From contig JACFMR010000016.1 in assembly GCA_019455245.1 (NCBI GenBank), forward strand, positions 1-64,000: 64,000 nt of DNA, written 5' to 3'. The stretch's first letter is position 1, and the number at the start of each line of letters is the position of its first letter. This document shows, one piece after another, positions 51,393 through 59,847 of the stretch. Position numbers and translations under genes: made by a program. This DNA comes from Opitutaceae bacterium (GTDB lineage: Bacteria; Verrucomicrobiota; Verrucomicrobiia; Opitutales; Opitutaceae). The notes below the pieces were generated by a model. That model was given only the letters and a program-made list of their open reading frames with translations. It was not told the DNA's origin and did not search any database.

Positions 51393-54062
51393 TCAGCGAA
51401 GCTGCGCTTCAAGCCGGAGCGGTTCGGCCAGCGGCCACCGGGGGATTTTGATCTCGACAACCGAACCGCCCAGCGGGCCTTGAGCGGTGCCCTCGCCCGC
51501 AAATGGGATGACGACGCGTTGCGCCGACGGAGGAATCAACCTCGTGGTGATCTGAGGCGAGTGCCCGGTCGCAGGCTGGCTGGTGACCAAACGCACCTCC
51601 CCTGCGGAGACGCCGCAAGGCAGATTCAACCGGATCACCCAATTGCGATGCGTGACGCGGCCGGGCAATGCGGTCACCGGGACGATTTCGATCTTCGCGT
51701 GGGCTTTGCTGCGAGTTAGCGTCACCGCTTGCTTGGTGAATTGCCCGTCGGTGTAGCCGACGGAATCTCCGTCATCCTCATAAAGCAAGCGTGTCTGGCT
51801 GCCCTCACTTGTGGGCACAAATGCATCCACCACCACCGTCGAGTAATCAACGTCCCGGGTCGAGTAGAGCTGGGGAAAGGAGAAGATGATACCGCCGCCG
51901 CGCGCATAGAGCGGTATCTCGTCCAGCTCGGGAGAAACGGTTATGGTTCTGGGCCCAGTGAACGTGGCGCCGGTCCAGAGATCCTGCCATTCACCGGGTG
52001 GAATCCAACAGGTGCGCTCACTGCGCCCTTCCGTCATCGACGGCGGTTGCCATAGCAGGCGACACATGCCACGTTGCGCTACCTTGAGGTATTCAATGGA
52101 AAACGGGATGGGGTTCCCATCGCGTGCGACCACATCGATCCAGTGCGCTTGCGGCTTAGTTTCGAGATAATCGGCGACAACCTCACCGTTGATTTTCACG
52201 GCCACCTGACCGATCGCGAACAGCCCGAGGCGATAACGCAGCCCCGGCGTGAGGCCGGCAAGTTGGCCGGAATAACGAATGGCGAACCCTGCGATCGGAA
52301 GTTTGTGCGGCGAACCGCGGCTACCCCAGTTGAAGTCAACCGAGGAAAGGGTCTCAGTGAATACAGGTTCTCCCTCGACCGAAGGCCGATCGAAGTATTC
52401 GGCCTGCACCCCGATGCCGCCCAGCCCATTTCGCAGATTGGCCAATGGCAGAGGTTCGTAATCGCCGTCTCCATTCAGCACAGGCGCCACGAGCAGATCG
52501 TCGCCAAACATATATTGGGTCGGGTCGGCCGCCTCCGCGATATTTGGCCAGCTGAGATCGCCACGGCGAAGAAGCGGCGTGCCGGAATCGTAAACTTCGC
52601 GGGCCGCACCGTAGATGTAGGGGAGGAGCCGATAGCGAAGTTTAATATACTCGCGGGCTATTTTTTCCGCCTCACCGCCAAATCCCCACGGAAATCGCAC
52701 CTCACCGCTGCTGTGCAGCCGCACCATCGGCGAGAACACGCCATACTGAAGAAACCGCAAATAGAGATCGCTCGTCGGCGTACCGTTGTGTCCACCGAGG
52801 TCCTCGTTGACATACGGCAGCAGCGAATCGATGCCGAGATCCACCGCGTTGACGACGCCACGACGCAGATACTCCCACTCGGCATAGCTGTCGCCCGTCC
52901 ACCACACCGGGTATCGGTGCACCGACGGAGAGGCGGAACCCGTACGCACGCCGTGATTGATGCCTTCGACGTTGGCCATGAGGAAGGGACGCCGCCCGGG
53001 CCGAAGCGCCCGGGCGATATCGTGATAGACCCTCATGCCCCACGCGTCGACCGAGACCTCGGGATGGGGCACGCCCAGATGCGTGTGCCAGTTGCGGTCA
53101 TACCACCAAGCATCCGCCCCGAGGTCGAACAGGCTTTTCAAGCCCCGATAACGAAACCCCAGCTCCGCCACGGATAGCGGATCGGAATCGTGGGGACTCG
53201 GGTGGTCATTAAACATTGTTCGCACCCCCCGGGCGTTGGCATCGCGGATGAAGCCCTGCATGTCGGGGAAGTATTTCGTCTCGATCTCATATCCAGCCGA
53301 GCCGCCCACCCGCCAATCCGTGTCCACCACGAAGACATCGAGCGGGATGTCCTTGGCGCGATACTCATCAATCACCGCGAGCGCCTCTTCCTGCGTGTAG
53401 GCGTGATACCGGCTATCGAACAACCCAAAGCTATACAGCGGCGGCAGCGGAATGCGACCGGTCAGCTTGAGAAAATCAGAGCGTAGCCCTGCGTAGCCCT
53501 GGTCCCCCGGCATGAAGACATAGAGGTCCACTGCCCCGTTGCCGAGGTCCCACTCCACATCGGTTGCCTGATCCAGGCCCGTGCTCGACGGCAGCGGCAC
53601 TACACCGCGGGGGGGCGGCACCAAGCGTGGATTGTCTGCCATGACCCAGACCGGTCGCGCCTCCGCTGGCGAAGGGAACAAGAGGGGACCAGGAGCGGAA
53701 CCGTCGTAAGCATAAAGCAAGTTGCCAGACGCATCCCTGACCGTCGCGCCATTCAACGAGCGCCCATCTGCACGCAAAATGACGGTGTGCCCAGCGGTGG
53801 TGAGCTGCACCGTCTTGCCTCTGACTTCTGTGCGGTAAGCGACCCCCGGCCACTGACGCCCCAAGACATTGAAGGTACTGCGGTCTTCGAATCCCCGCGG
53901 CCCACGCTCCTCCAACCGTATCAAACTCGGCGAGAGAAACTGGATCCGCACGCGGTTGAGGGTGAAACTTGATTCGATTGAGGACGAGGCGGCGATGGCC
54001 GGGGCCGCGAGCAGGAAGAACCACTTTCCGACGGCAGAGCGAAGAATGGCAGGGGAAAACAT
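51393..54062 (-). CDS. Secreted GH31-family alpha-glycosidase with PA14-like insert
   Basis: An 889-residue exported retaining alpha-glycosidase. The core has LDVFVVDTDWRVGGS and DAWWYDRNWHTHLG (probable nucleophile D), then VWWTGDSYAEWEYLRRG (acid/base D) and GGHNGTPTSDLYLRFLQYGVFSPMVRLHSS, all typical of GH31. A PA14-like module is inserted near residues 520-600 (VQAEYFDRPSVEGEPVF, YRLGLFAIGQVAVKINGE). The start at 54062 (MFSPAILRSAVGKWFFLLAA, signal peptide) is chosen because the longer frame from 54122 would place operator site 7 inside the coding sequence. Could act as alpha-xylosidase, galactosidase or glucosidase. Confidence 0.87.
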   Translation of the reverse strand: MFSPAILRSAVGKWFFLLAAPAIAASSSIESSFTLNRVRIQFLSPSLIRLEERGPRGFEDRSTFNVLGRQWPGVAYRTEVRGKTVQLTTAGHTVILRADGRSLNGATVRDASGNLLYAYDGSAPGPLLFPSPAEARPVWVMADNPRLVPPPRGVVPLPSSTGLDQATDVEWDLGNGAVDLYVFMPGDQGYAGLRSDFLKLTGRIPLPPLYSFGLFDSRYHAYTQEEALAVIDEYRAKDIPLDVFVVDTDWRVGGSAGYEIETKYFPDMQGFIRDANARGVRTMFNDHPSPHDSDPLSVAELGFRYRGLKSLFDLGADAWWYDRNWHTHLGVPHPEVSVDAWGMRVYHDIARALRPGRRPFLMANVEGINHGVRTGSASPSVHRYPVWWTGDSYAEWEYLRRGVVNAVDLGIDSLLPYVNEDLGGHNGTPTSDLYLRFLQYGVFSPMVRLHSSGEVRFPWGFGGEAEKIAREYIKLRYRLLPYIYGAAREVYDSGTPLLRRGDLSWPNIAEAADPTQYMFGDDLLVAPVLNGDGDYEPLPLANLRNGLGGIGVQAEYFDRPSVEGEPVFTETLSSVDFNWGSRGSPHKLPIAGFAIRYSGQLAGLTPGLRYRLGLFAIGQVAVKINGEVVADYLETKPQAHWIDVVARDGNPIPFSIEYLKVAQRGMCRLLWQPPSMTEGRSERTCWIPPGEWQDLWTGATFTGPRTITVSPELDEIPLYARGGGIIFSFPQLYSTRDVDYSTVVVDAFVPTSEGSQTRLLYEDDGDSVGYTDGQFTKQAVTLTRSKAHAKIEIVPVTALPGRVTHRNWVIRLNLPCGVSAGEVRLVTSQPATGHSPQITTRLIPPSAQRVVIPFAGEGTAQGPLGGSVVEIKIPRWPLAEPLRLEAQLR

Positions 54063-54083
54063 CGATAAAAAAAAGCTGCTTTC

Positions 54084-54095
54084 GACACCGATGCC
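54084..54095. promoter_or_regulatory. LacI-type operator, site 7
   Basis: GACACCGATGCC (inverse GGCATCGGTGTC), one mismatch, 22 bp before the preferred GH31 start codon at 54062. Its position supports that start choice. Confidence 0.7.
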
Positions 54096-54247
54096 AATTA
54101 TTTTCCACAAAAACCCCCTCACCCAACCGATAGGACTCCATCGCAGTTAGCGCGTCCTGCTCCGTTAATCGAGCGGCGCACCCAACGGCCGCTGATGCCG
54201 CACCCGCTGCCAGAGCCGGCAAAATAGTGAGCATTTTCTAAAAAATC

Positions 54248-54379
54248 GTAGCCGCACTTGAGCCAAAGGCGTTCCGAACGAAGTGAGATTCAGCCAAGCG
54301 TGGCCACTGGTAAACCATGTTGTCGCTGCGCTCCCTACTTCGCCAAGCCTACGAAGGGCACGGCCAACGCGGCTGCTAC
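54248..54379. mobile_element. MITE-like dispersed repeat, copy 2
   Basis: A 132-bp copy in the opposite orientation of the element at 6741-6882: its reverse complement shares CCTTCGTAGGCTTGGCGAAG, CTTGGCTGAATC and GTTCGGAACGCC. One end is GTAGCCGCA; the other is altered by a 3-bp insert (CGCGGCTGCTAC). The rest of 54096-54578 holds no gene that I can support. Confidence 0.65.
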
Positions 54380-54578
54380 ACTTCAACCTAATCCGCTCCA
54401 GCGAACCCAATTGCATGAGTCCGTCTGAGAGCTGGCGTCCCGATACTCCGGGACGAAATCACAAACTTTGTGCCCGTCCGGTCCATGATCGCTTTGGAAC
54501 TTTAGCGGCAAGAGCAGCAGGCCACAGCAAGCCGAGAATCATCCTGACGTTGCATTCAGGGTGCGAGCAGGAGCGCTC

Positions 54579-55583
54579 TCATGCACTCTCGCGAATTATC
54601 AATTCCGGCTCGTAAAAAAGCTTCTTGGGCGAAGAAAGATCCCGAGTGCGAATCCGTTCAAGCAGCAGCGTGACACACTCTCGAGCGGTTTGCTCCGTCG
54701 GCTGGCGCAACGTGGTGAGCGCGGGAAAACAGAATTGAGCGAGCGGAACATCGTCGAAGCCCACTACTGCGACATCCTGCGGCACGCGACGCCCCGAAGA
54801 CAGGCAGGCGCGAATTGCGCCCAGGGCGAGCATGTCGTTGGCCGCCACAATCGCGTCTATATTGGTCCCTGATTCGAGCAACCTGACCGTCTGCTGATGC
54901 CCGCTTTCGGATGTGAAATCCCCATAGCTAATCAACGATGACTCCACGGGCAATTTCTCCGCATTAAGCGCGGCCGTGTAACCATCCAAACGTTCGACTG
55001 TCGCGACAGAATTCTTACTGCCGCTGATAAAGGCAATTCTGCGGCGGCCGATTTTAAGCAGGTAGTTAACACTCTTTTGCACACCGGCCTTGTTTCGCAA
55101 TACAATCTCGTCCGCCTCCACCGACCGGGCCGGACGGCCCGCGACTATGACGGGCACCCCTCGGGCAATGAAGCGATTCAATATAACGTCGCAGTCTTCA
55201 TCCGAATCCCCTTCCGCGACGTTGAGCAGGATGCCTTCTACGCGGTTCATCTCGAACATCCGCAAGGCTTGGGCTTCCTCATCCTTACGCCCGAAAGTGC
55301 TTGAGAGTAGAATTTGATATCCATAGCCGATGGCGACATCGTGCACCGATTGGAAGAAAATGGGGTAATAGGAATTCCTGATGTCCGGGATGACCAGGCC
55401 GAGCAACCCGGACTTGCCTGACCGCAAATTCGCGGCCTGCTGGTTGCGCACGTACCCCAGTTTCCGCGCTGCCTCAAGCACCCGCTCCCGATTTTGCCCC
55501 CGGCCTTTGTCACCCGCCAGAATACGGGCCGCAGTCTTGGGCGAAACCTTTGCCGCAATCGCTATCTCGTAGATCGTCACCAT
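54579..55583 (-). CDS. LacI-family transcription repressor, likely regulator of the cluster
   Basis: A 334-residue LacI/GalR-family regulator. The N-terminal helix-turn-helix is TIYEIAIAAKVSPKTAARIL (3-22), followed by the hinge NQQAANLRSGKSG whose leucine normally wedges into the central CG of the operator. The effector domain begins LLGLVIPDIRNSYYPIFFQ, with DAIVAANDMLALGAIRA and VAVVGFDDVPLAQFCFPALTT typical of sugar-binding LacI members. It lies in the middle of the regulon and is the only regulator there. No consensus operator precedes it, but ATACTTTAAACGTAT, an imperfect palindrome, lies directly before the ATG. I infer it binds GACAYCGRTGTC. Confidence 0.92.
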   Translation of the reverse strand: MVTIYEIAIAAKVSPKTAARILAGDKGRGQNRERVLEAARKLGYVRNQQAANLRSGKSGLLGLVIPDIRNSYYPIFFQSVHDVAIGYGYQILLSSTFGRKDEEAQALRMFEMNRVEGILLNVAEGDSDEDCDVILNRFIARGVPVIVAGRPARSVEADEIVLRNKAGVQKSVNYLLKIGRRRIAFISGSKNSVATVERLDGYTAALNAEKLPVESSLISYGDFTSESGHQQTVRLLESGTNIDAIVAANDMLALGAIRACLSSGRRVPQDVAVVGFDDVPLAQFCFPALTTLRQPTEQTARECVTLLLERIRTRDLSSPKKLFYEPELIIRESA

Positions 55584-56458
55584 ACGTTTAAAGTATCAGC
55601 GCCCATGTGAAGATCAACGTCGCAATTGTTCCCGCGTGGAGAGCCTCTACCTGCCCGAACCAAGAAAAATCGCGGTTTCGCGACAGTTCCCGGGCCACAA
55701 CACGCAGCTGTCAGCGTCGCAGTGAATGCAGCCGGACTGAGCCAAATGCAGCCACGCTGAAGCGGGTTGGCCCACGCACAGGATCTCACCACTGCGGCGT
55801 TGAGGCGCAACGATCGAAATTAAATCTGCGACGAACTCGGAGCAAAGCTCTAACTGTGCGGCTGTCCGGTTCTTACCTGACGCGTCAGCGCCATCACGCC
55901 GTGCGGATTAAACCCACACTGAGCATCCGGCGGAATGGTATTTCGTTCCGTAGATTCCGTGTCACCGCTCCCCACCAACGCTCCCCCAAGCGCTGTGCGC
56001 TGCCTCACCGAGAGCGCGACGTCCTCCCCGAGCGCTTCTCCCATAAAACTTCGCCAAGTTGGGATTAAAAGCACGTCACGCACTTTCACGGTTCCAAACC
56101 AGCAGCGGCACGCAGCATGTGTAGCGCCAAGGCAACCCAGTGCATGCCTGCAAGCGATGCCGCGTGTCGTTGATTGTCACGGGCGCGTCGACGACAGGGA
56201 GCAGCCCATCCGAACACGCCTTCCGATCCAGCGGCGAGGCAGGAGCACGTAACCGCGATTGATCTCGGACTGTTTGACCCCACATCATTCGATGCCGTGC
56301 TTTTCCCCGGCCTGACCCGAGGCCTCGCCTGTACAGCCTTGGGCACCTGCTAACAGAACTTTTCGCCTAAATACGCTGCATTCACGCAATATCAGCTTCG
56401 GTCATTTACGATATTCTGGTGCATCCTACGATAATTGCTCGCTTTTTCTCACCGGTCC

Positions 56459-56470
56459 GACATCGGTGTC
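56459..56470. promoter_or_regulatory. LacI-type operator, site 8
   Basis: GACATCGGTGTC, perfect, about 110 bp before the preferred start of the beta-helix protein gene. The preceding stretch 55584-56458 has no recognisable gene; several short frames in it look like noise or badly decayed DNA. Confidence 0.75.
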
Positions 56471-56582
56471 TTTACTGGTTAACTTACCTTCTGGTCCGGC
56501 TCGATCAACGTCCGGACCGATCCAACCCCAAGTCATGGTCCATTTTATGAAGCCTGTAACCTGCGTGGAAGAACGCTCACCT

Positions 56583-58106
56583 ATGCCATCCCCGCAGTCT
56601 GATGCACCGATTTGGGTCGCCCCCTTGGTCCATCGCGCCAACACACCAACGCGACTCTTCGGGTTGGCTTATGCCGTCTCACTCCTCGCGATTACTGCGC
56701 TGGCACAAACGCCCCGCCCCATCGTCTCCGGCGGAACATACCGCCTTTTTCCAGCCCACGATACGACCGAGACCAAAGTCCTGCAAGTATCCGGATCCAA
56801 CGCCACCATTGGCACCGCGATGCCTCCAAACATCAACGCTTCATCGGGAGATATCACGAGCGGACAAATCTGGGTGATCACTTCAGTGGGCACAAACACT
56901 TGGCGGATAAGCCCTTCAAATTCCATAAGCTACGCTCTAAACGCACCGAATGCCAACAATGGCGTCAACCTCACGGTCGCCGCGTGGGCCAACAACCAAA
57001 ACCAAAAATGGATCTCCACGGCAAATTCTGATGGCACCTACACCTTCACATCGGTCTTGGGCGACACCCCACCCATGAGACATGTGCTTGATGTCGAGCG
57101 CGGCCTTACGGTCAACGGAACACCTGTTCAACTCTATACGAGCAACGGTTCAAATAATCAAAAATGGAAACTTGTGCGCGAAGCGGGCACCTACAAACCT
57201 GACGCATCAAGCACCGGATACCTAGGTTCACTAACGGTGGAGAACGGCCATGGCGGCATCTTTAATCCGAAATCCAACACCCTCTACCAAAACAAAGACT
57301 TTCGCTGCCTGGTTGTGGTCGATACGGCTGACGTGAAGTTCCGTAATTGCAGATTCTCAGGCCCTGCATCTGCCGCACCAAGCAATTCGGCTCTCCTCTT
57401 TGTCACACAAACCGGTCCCACGCCCACTCTTGTGGAGGATTGCACCTTCTTCCCGCAAACTCCAACGCATACTCTCGACGCCGTCCGTGGACGCAACTTC
57501 ACCTTACGCCGCTGCAATATCTCCGGGACGACAGACGGAATCCACCTCTACGGCCCCGGGGGCGCGCCTTTCCCCGACCTACAAGTGCTCGTGGAAACAA
57601 GCTATATTCATGAATTGGTGTTTTGGGGCCCGCATATTCCCGGCGTTGGCCATTCCGATGGCACTCATAACGATTCGGTGCAAATCGCCCAAGGCTATAA
57701 CGCTACCTTTCGGGGCAATTGGATGAATGGCCTCCTGCATCAGGGCCTTGGCGATTGGGGATCTTATAATAAGACATCCCCAGCCAATCAGGCAACTTCG
57801 GTTTTCATGATCACGCCCAGCCGCGGCCCGATTTCCGGCCTCACCATCACCCACAACTGGTTGGGTGGAGGCAAAGCCACCATCAACCAATCAAACAAGC
57901 CCGGCTACACCATCACCAATATCGGTAGCATTGTATATAATAAATTCAGTCACGATCAAGGACTACAGGGCTCAGGCTATAACGACACCGCGGCCATCAT
58001 TCGCACCGGCTCTGCGGCGGCTACGAATTTCAATAACGGCAACGGCCAGCCGAGCAATGTCTACGAAGACAACGGCGTGGCGTTGAAAATTCGCGTCTGG
58101 AACTGA
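56583..58106 (+). CDS. Secreted ricin-lectin/right-handed beta-helix protein
   Basis: A protein of about 507 residues, exported (hydrophobic LFGLAYAVSLLAITALAQ near 24-41). Residues 45-200 form a ricin-type beta-trefoil with two QxW repeats (NNQNQKWIS, SNNQKWKLV) for sugar binding. The rest is a right-handed beta-helix of the pectate-lyase-like kind, rich in Asn, Gly and Thr ladders (VDTADVKFRNCRFSG, LVEDCTFFP, FTLRRCNISGTTDGIHLYGPG, GHSDGTHNDSVQIAQG). Starts at 56535 and 56547 are possible; 56583 has GGAAG upstream. Base composition is visibly more AT-rich than its neighbours. Under operator site 8; probably binds or cleaves the target polysaccharide. Confidence 0.78.
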   Translation: MPSPQSDAPIWVAPLVHRANTPTRLFGLAYAVSLLAITALAQTPRPIVSGGTYRLFPAHDTTETKVLQVSGSNATIGTAMPPNINASSGDITSGQIWVITSVGTNTWRISPSNSISYALNAPNANNGVNLTVAAWANNQNQKWISTANSDGTYTFTSVLGDTPPMRHVLDVERGLTVNGTPVQLYTSNGSNNQKWKLVREAGTYKPDASSTGYLGSLTVENGHGGIFNPKSNTLYQNKDFRCLVVVDTADVKFRNCRFSGPASAAPSNSALLFVTQTGPTPTLVEDCTFFPQTPTHTLDAVRGRNFTLRRCNISGTTDGIHLYGPGGAPFPDLQVLVETSYIHELVFWGPHIPGVGHSDGTHNDSVQIAQGYNATFRGNWMNGLLHQGLGDWGSYNKTSPANQATSVFMITPSRGPISGLTITHNWLGGGKATINQSNKPGYTITNIGSIVYNKFSHDQGLQGSGYNDTAAIIRTGSAAATNFNNGNGQPSNVYEDNGVALKIRVWN

Positions 58107-58184
58107 GCCGAAACGTCAAGGTTTTGATGCCTCGGTATTCGGCCAGGGCCAGGAGCGGTTGACCGCTTCGACAAGACCGCCATC

Positions 58185-59585
58185 TTACCGCACTGCCACG
58201 GCCTCGTCGCTACGGGTCGTTTTCATCCGCCGCAGCAGCACCCAGGTGGAGAAGGCTCCGATCGCTGCCAATGATCCCGCGATAAGGAACGTGAAACGAT
58301 AATCGCGCCCAGTGTAATCAAGAAATGAACCGACAACCGGCGTGATGGAAATAATTCCTAGCGAGTAAATCATTGCTTGGGCGGAGGCGAATTGGGCAAA
58401 CCGCGCCTTCGGATAAAGGCGCTGCCCCAAGGACGCCGTTGCGGTCATCCACGTGCCTGCAAGCACTCCATGCGCAACCAACGCGACCGAAAACCAATCC
58501 GATGTCGCTGCAAGCACCGAGCCCATCAGCGCCGCAGCCGCATACAGCCCAGCCGCCACCATCCCCACGCGAGCCGGATGCAATCGATCGGCCAACCACC
58601 CGATAAAATAGGACATGGTCAGCGAGATCGCAAACGTGATTGCGATACACTTGCCGTATTGATCCATGGACATACCCACGCTTTTCGCGAAATAGACGCT
58701 ATAGATATTAACCGGGACGAAGGCCAACATAGGAAGGTTCATCGCCATGAATATCCAGATGTAAAAGCTGCTGGAAAAACACTCTTTGAAATAGATCTTA
58801 ACCGCTTCGGAAAAGACTGCACGGTTACCGTCTTCCCCGGTCGGACATGGATACTCGCCCTCTTTCACATTTATGCACATTAACAGGAAACCGAGCCCGT
58901 ATACCGTTCCTATAGTGATAAATATCCAGTGGTAGTGCGTCTCCGCACGCGCAAAGATCCAGTAATTGAAGATGATACCCGCGATCAAACTCAGGGCGCG
59001 GAATAGTCCTTGGAACCGGCCCAACAGGGCAGCCGGAACCACATCGTTGATCAGCGCCACAAGAACGGCGTTCGCCACCACCGTCGCGACTTCAAAAATC
59101 ATCCAGAAGAAGGCGAAGCACCACAAGGTGACAATATTCACCCCGGGCGAATAATGACCGAGAAATTCGTGCAATGACGCTCCGATCGGCGGGCAAAATG
59201 CCAATCCAATCATGGCCAACGCGGCGATTGGAGTAGGGATGGCCAAAAAAGGAATCCGGCGTCCCCATCGACTACGATGTCGATCCGACCGGTAAGACAC
59301 GATCGGCGTCACCACCAAGTTTAGAATTGATGGTATCGAACCGATTAACAATCCAACGAGCAAATCTGACGCTTCAAACCTCCTGAGCAAAAGCTGCACA
59401 ATCGCCGTGACTGACCGCTCTTTGAGCGACCAAGCGAAATCCCCCCACAGCAGCCAGAAAAACAGCATTCCCAGTGCCCCTGCGGTATAAGTAAGCGTGC
59501 CCACCCGCCAAACGGGTTTGCCGTCCGGGCTTGTTGGACTCCTGAGCGGACGAGTAGAGTCTTCGTGCAAATGAGGGGCTGACAT
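58185..59585 (-). CDS. MFS sugar transporter, GPH-like, third copy
   Basis: A 466-residue membrane protein with 12 hydrophobic segments. The loop motif SYRSDRHRSRWGRRIPFLA near residues 97-115 is the GPH counterpart, but overall it is more distant from the two other transporters of the cluster. No signal peptide. The ATG at 59585 is 28 bp from operator site 9. It is transcribed away from the metallophosphoesterase gene, and convergently with the beta-helix gene. Expected to import one of the sugars freed outside. Confidence 0.85.
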   Translation of the reverse strand: MSAPHLHEDSTRPLRSPTSPDGKPVWRVGTLTYTAGALGMLFFWLLWGDFAWSLKERSVTAIVQLLLRRFEASDLLVGLLIGSIPSILNLVVTPIVSYRSDRHRSRWGRRIPFLAIPTPIAALAMIGLAFCPPIGASLHEFLGHYSPGVNIVTLWCFAFFWMIFEVATVVANAVLVALINDVVPAALLGRFQGLFRALSLIAGIIFNYWIFARAETHYHWIFITIGTVYGLGFLLMCINVKEGEYPCPTGEDGNRAVFSEAVKIYFKECFSSSFYIWIFMAMNLPMLAFVPVNIYSVYFAKSVGMSMDQYGKCIAITFAISLTMSYFIGWLADRLHPARVGMVAAGLYAAAALMGSVLAATSDWFSVALVAHGVLAGTWMTATASLGQRLYPKARFAQFASAQAMIYSLGIISITPVVGSFLDYTGRDYRFTFLIAGSLAAIGAFSTWVLLRRMKTTRSDEAVAVR

Positions 59586-59613
59586 GGGATGACCCGGTCA
59601 ATGGAGGCCAACA

Positions 59614-59625
59614 GATATCGATGTC
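59614..59625. promoter_or_regulatory. LacI-type operator, site 9
   Basis: GATATCGATGTC, one mismatch from the consensus, 28 bp upstream of the third transporter gene and 122 bp from site 10. The gap 59586-59847 carries these two sites and no gene. Confidence 0.65.
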
Positions 59626-59735
59626 ATGATTCAGCCATTAGCCGAATTCTTCCGCCGGCAGCCGTAAGATTTACGGATTTGAAGCATGTGATCACAAATA
59701 ATGTCGAGATGCATCAAGGCCGAAAATGATTGTTT

Positions 59736-59747
59736 GACATCGGTGTC
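59736..59747. promoter_or_regulatory. LacI-type operator, site 10
   Basis: GACATCGGTGTC, perfect, preceded by TT to give TTGACA (59734-59739) as a possible -35. It lies 100 bp before the metallophosphoesterase start. Confidence 0.8.
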
Positions 59748-59847
59748 AACTTAATTAGACTGGCTTCCGTTATTCCCGGTGGCCGACATGCATCCCGATC
59801 GAGCCGAGTTGCGGACAAGCGTCACCAAACCTTTCGCAGCGATACCC

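Noticed and set aside
53476..54234. 252-residue minus-strand frame starting with a signal-peptide-like MLTILPALAAGAASA
   Set aside because: Most of it lies in another frame of the GH31 gene; only the first 35 residues before the operator look protein-like, which is too little to call a gene.
55607..56068. 153-residue plus-strand frame and overlapping minus-strand frames in 55584-56458
   Set aside because: Composition is Arg/Ser-rich without domains, and the competing frames on both strands look equally random; no gene is supported.
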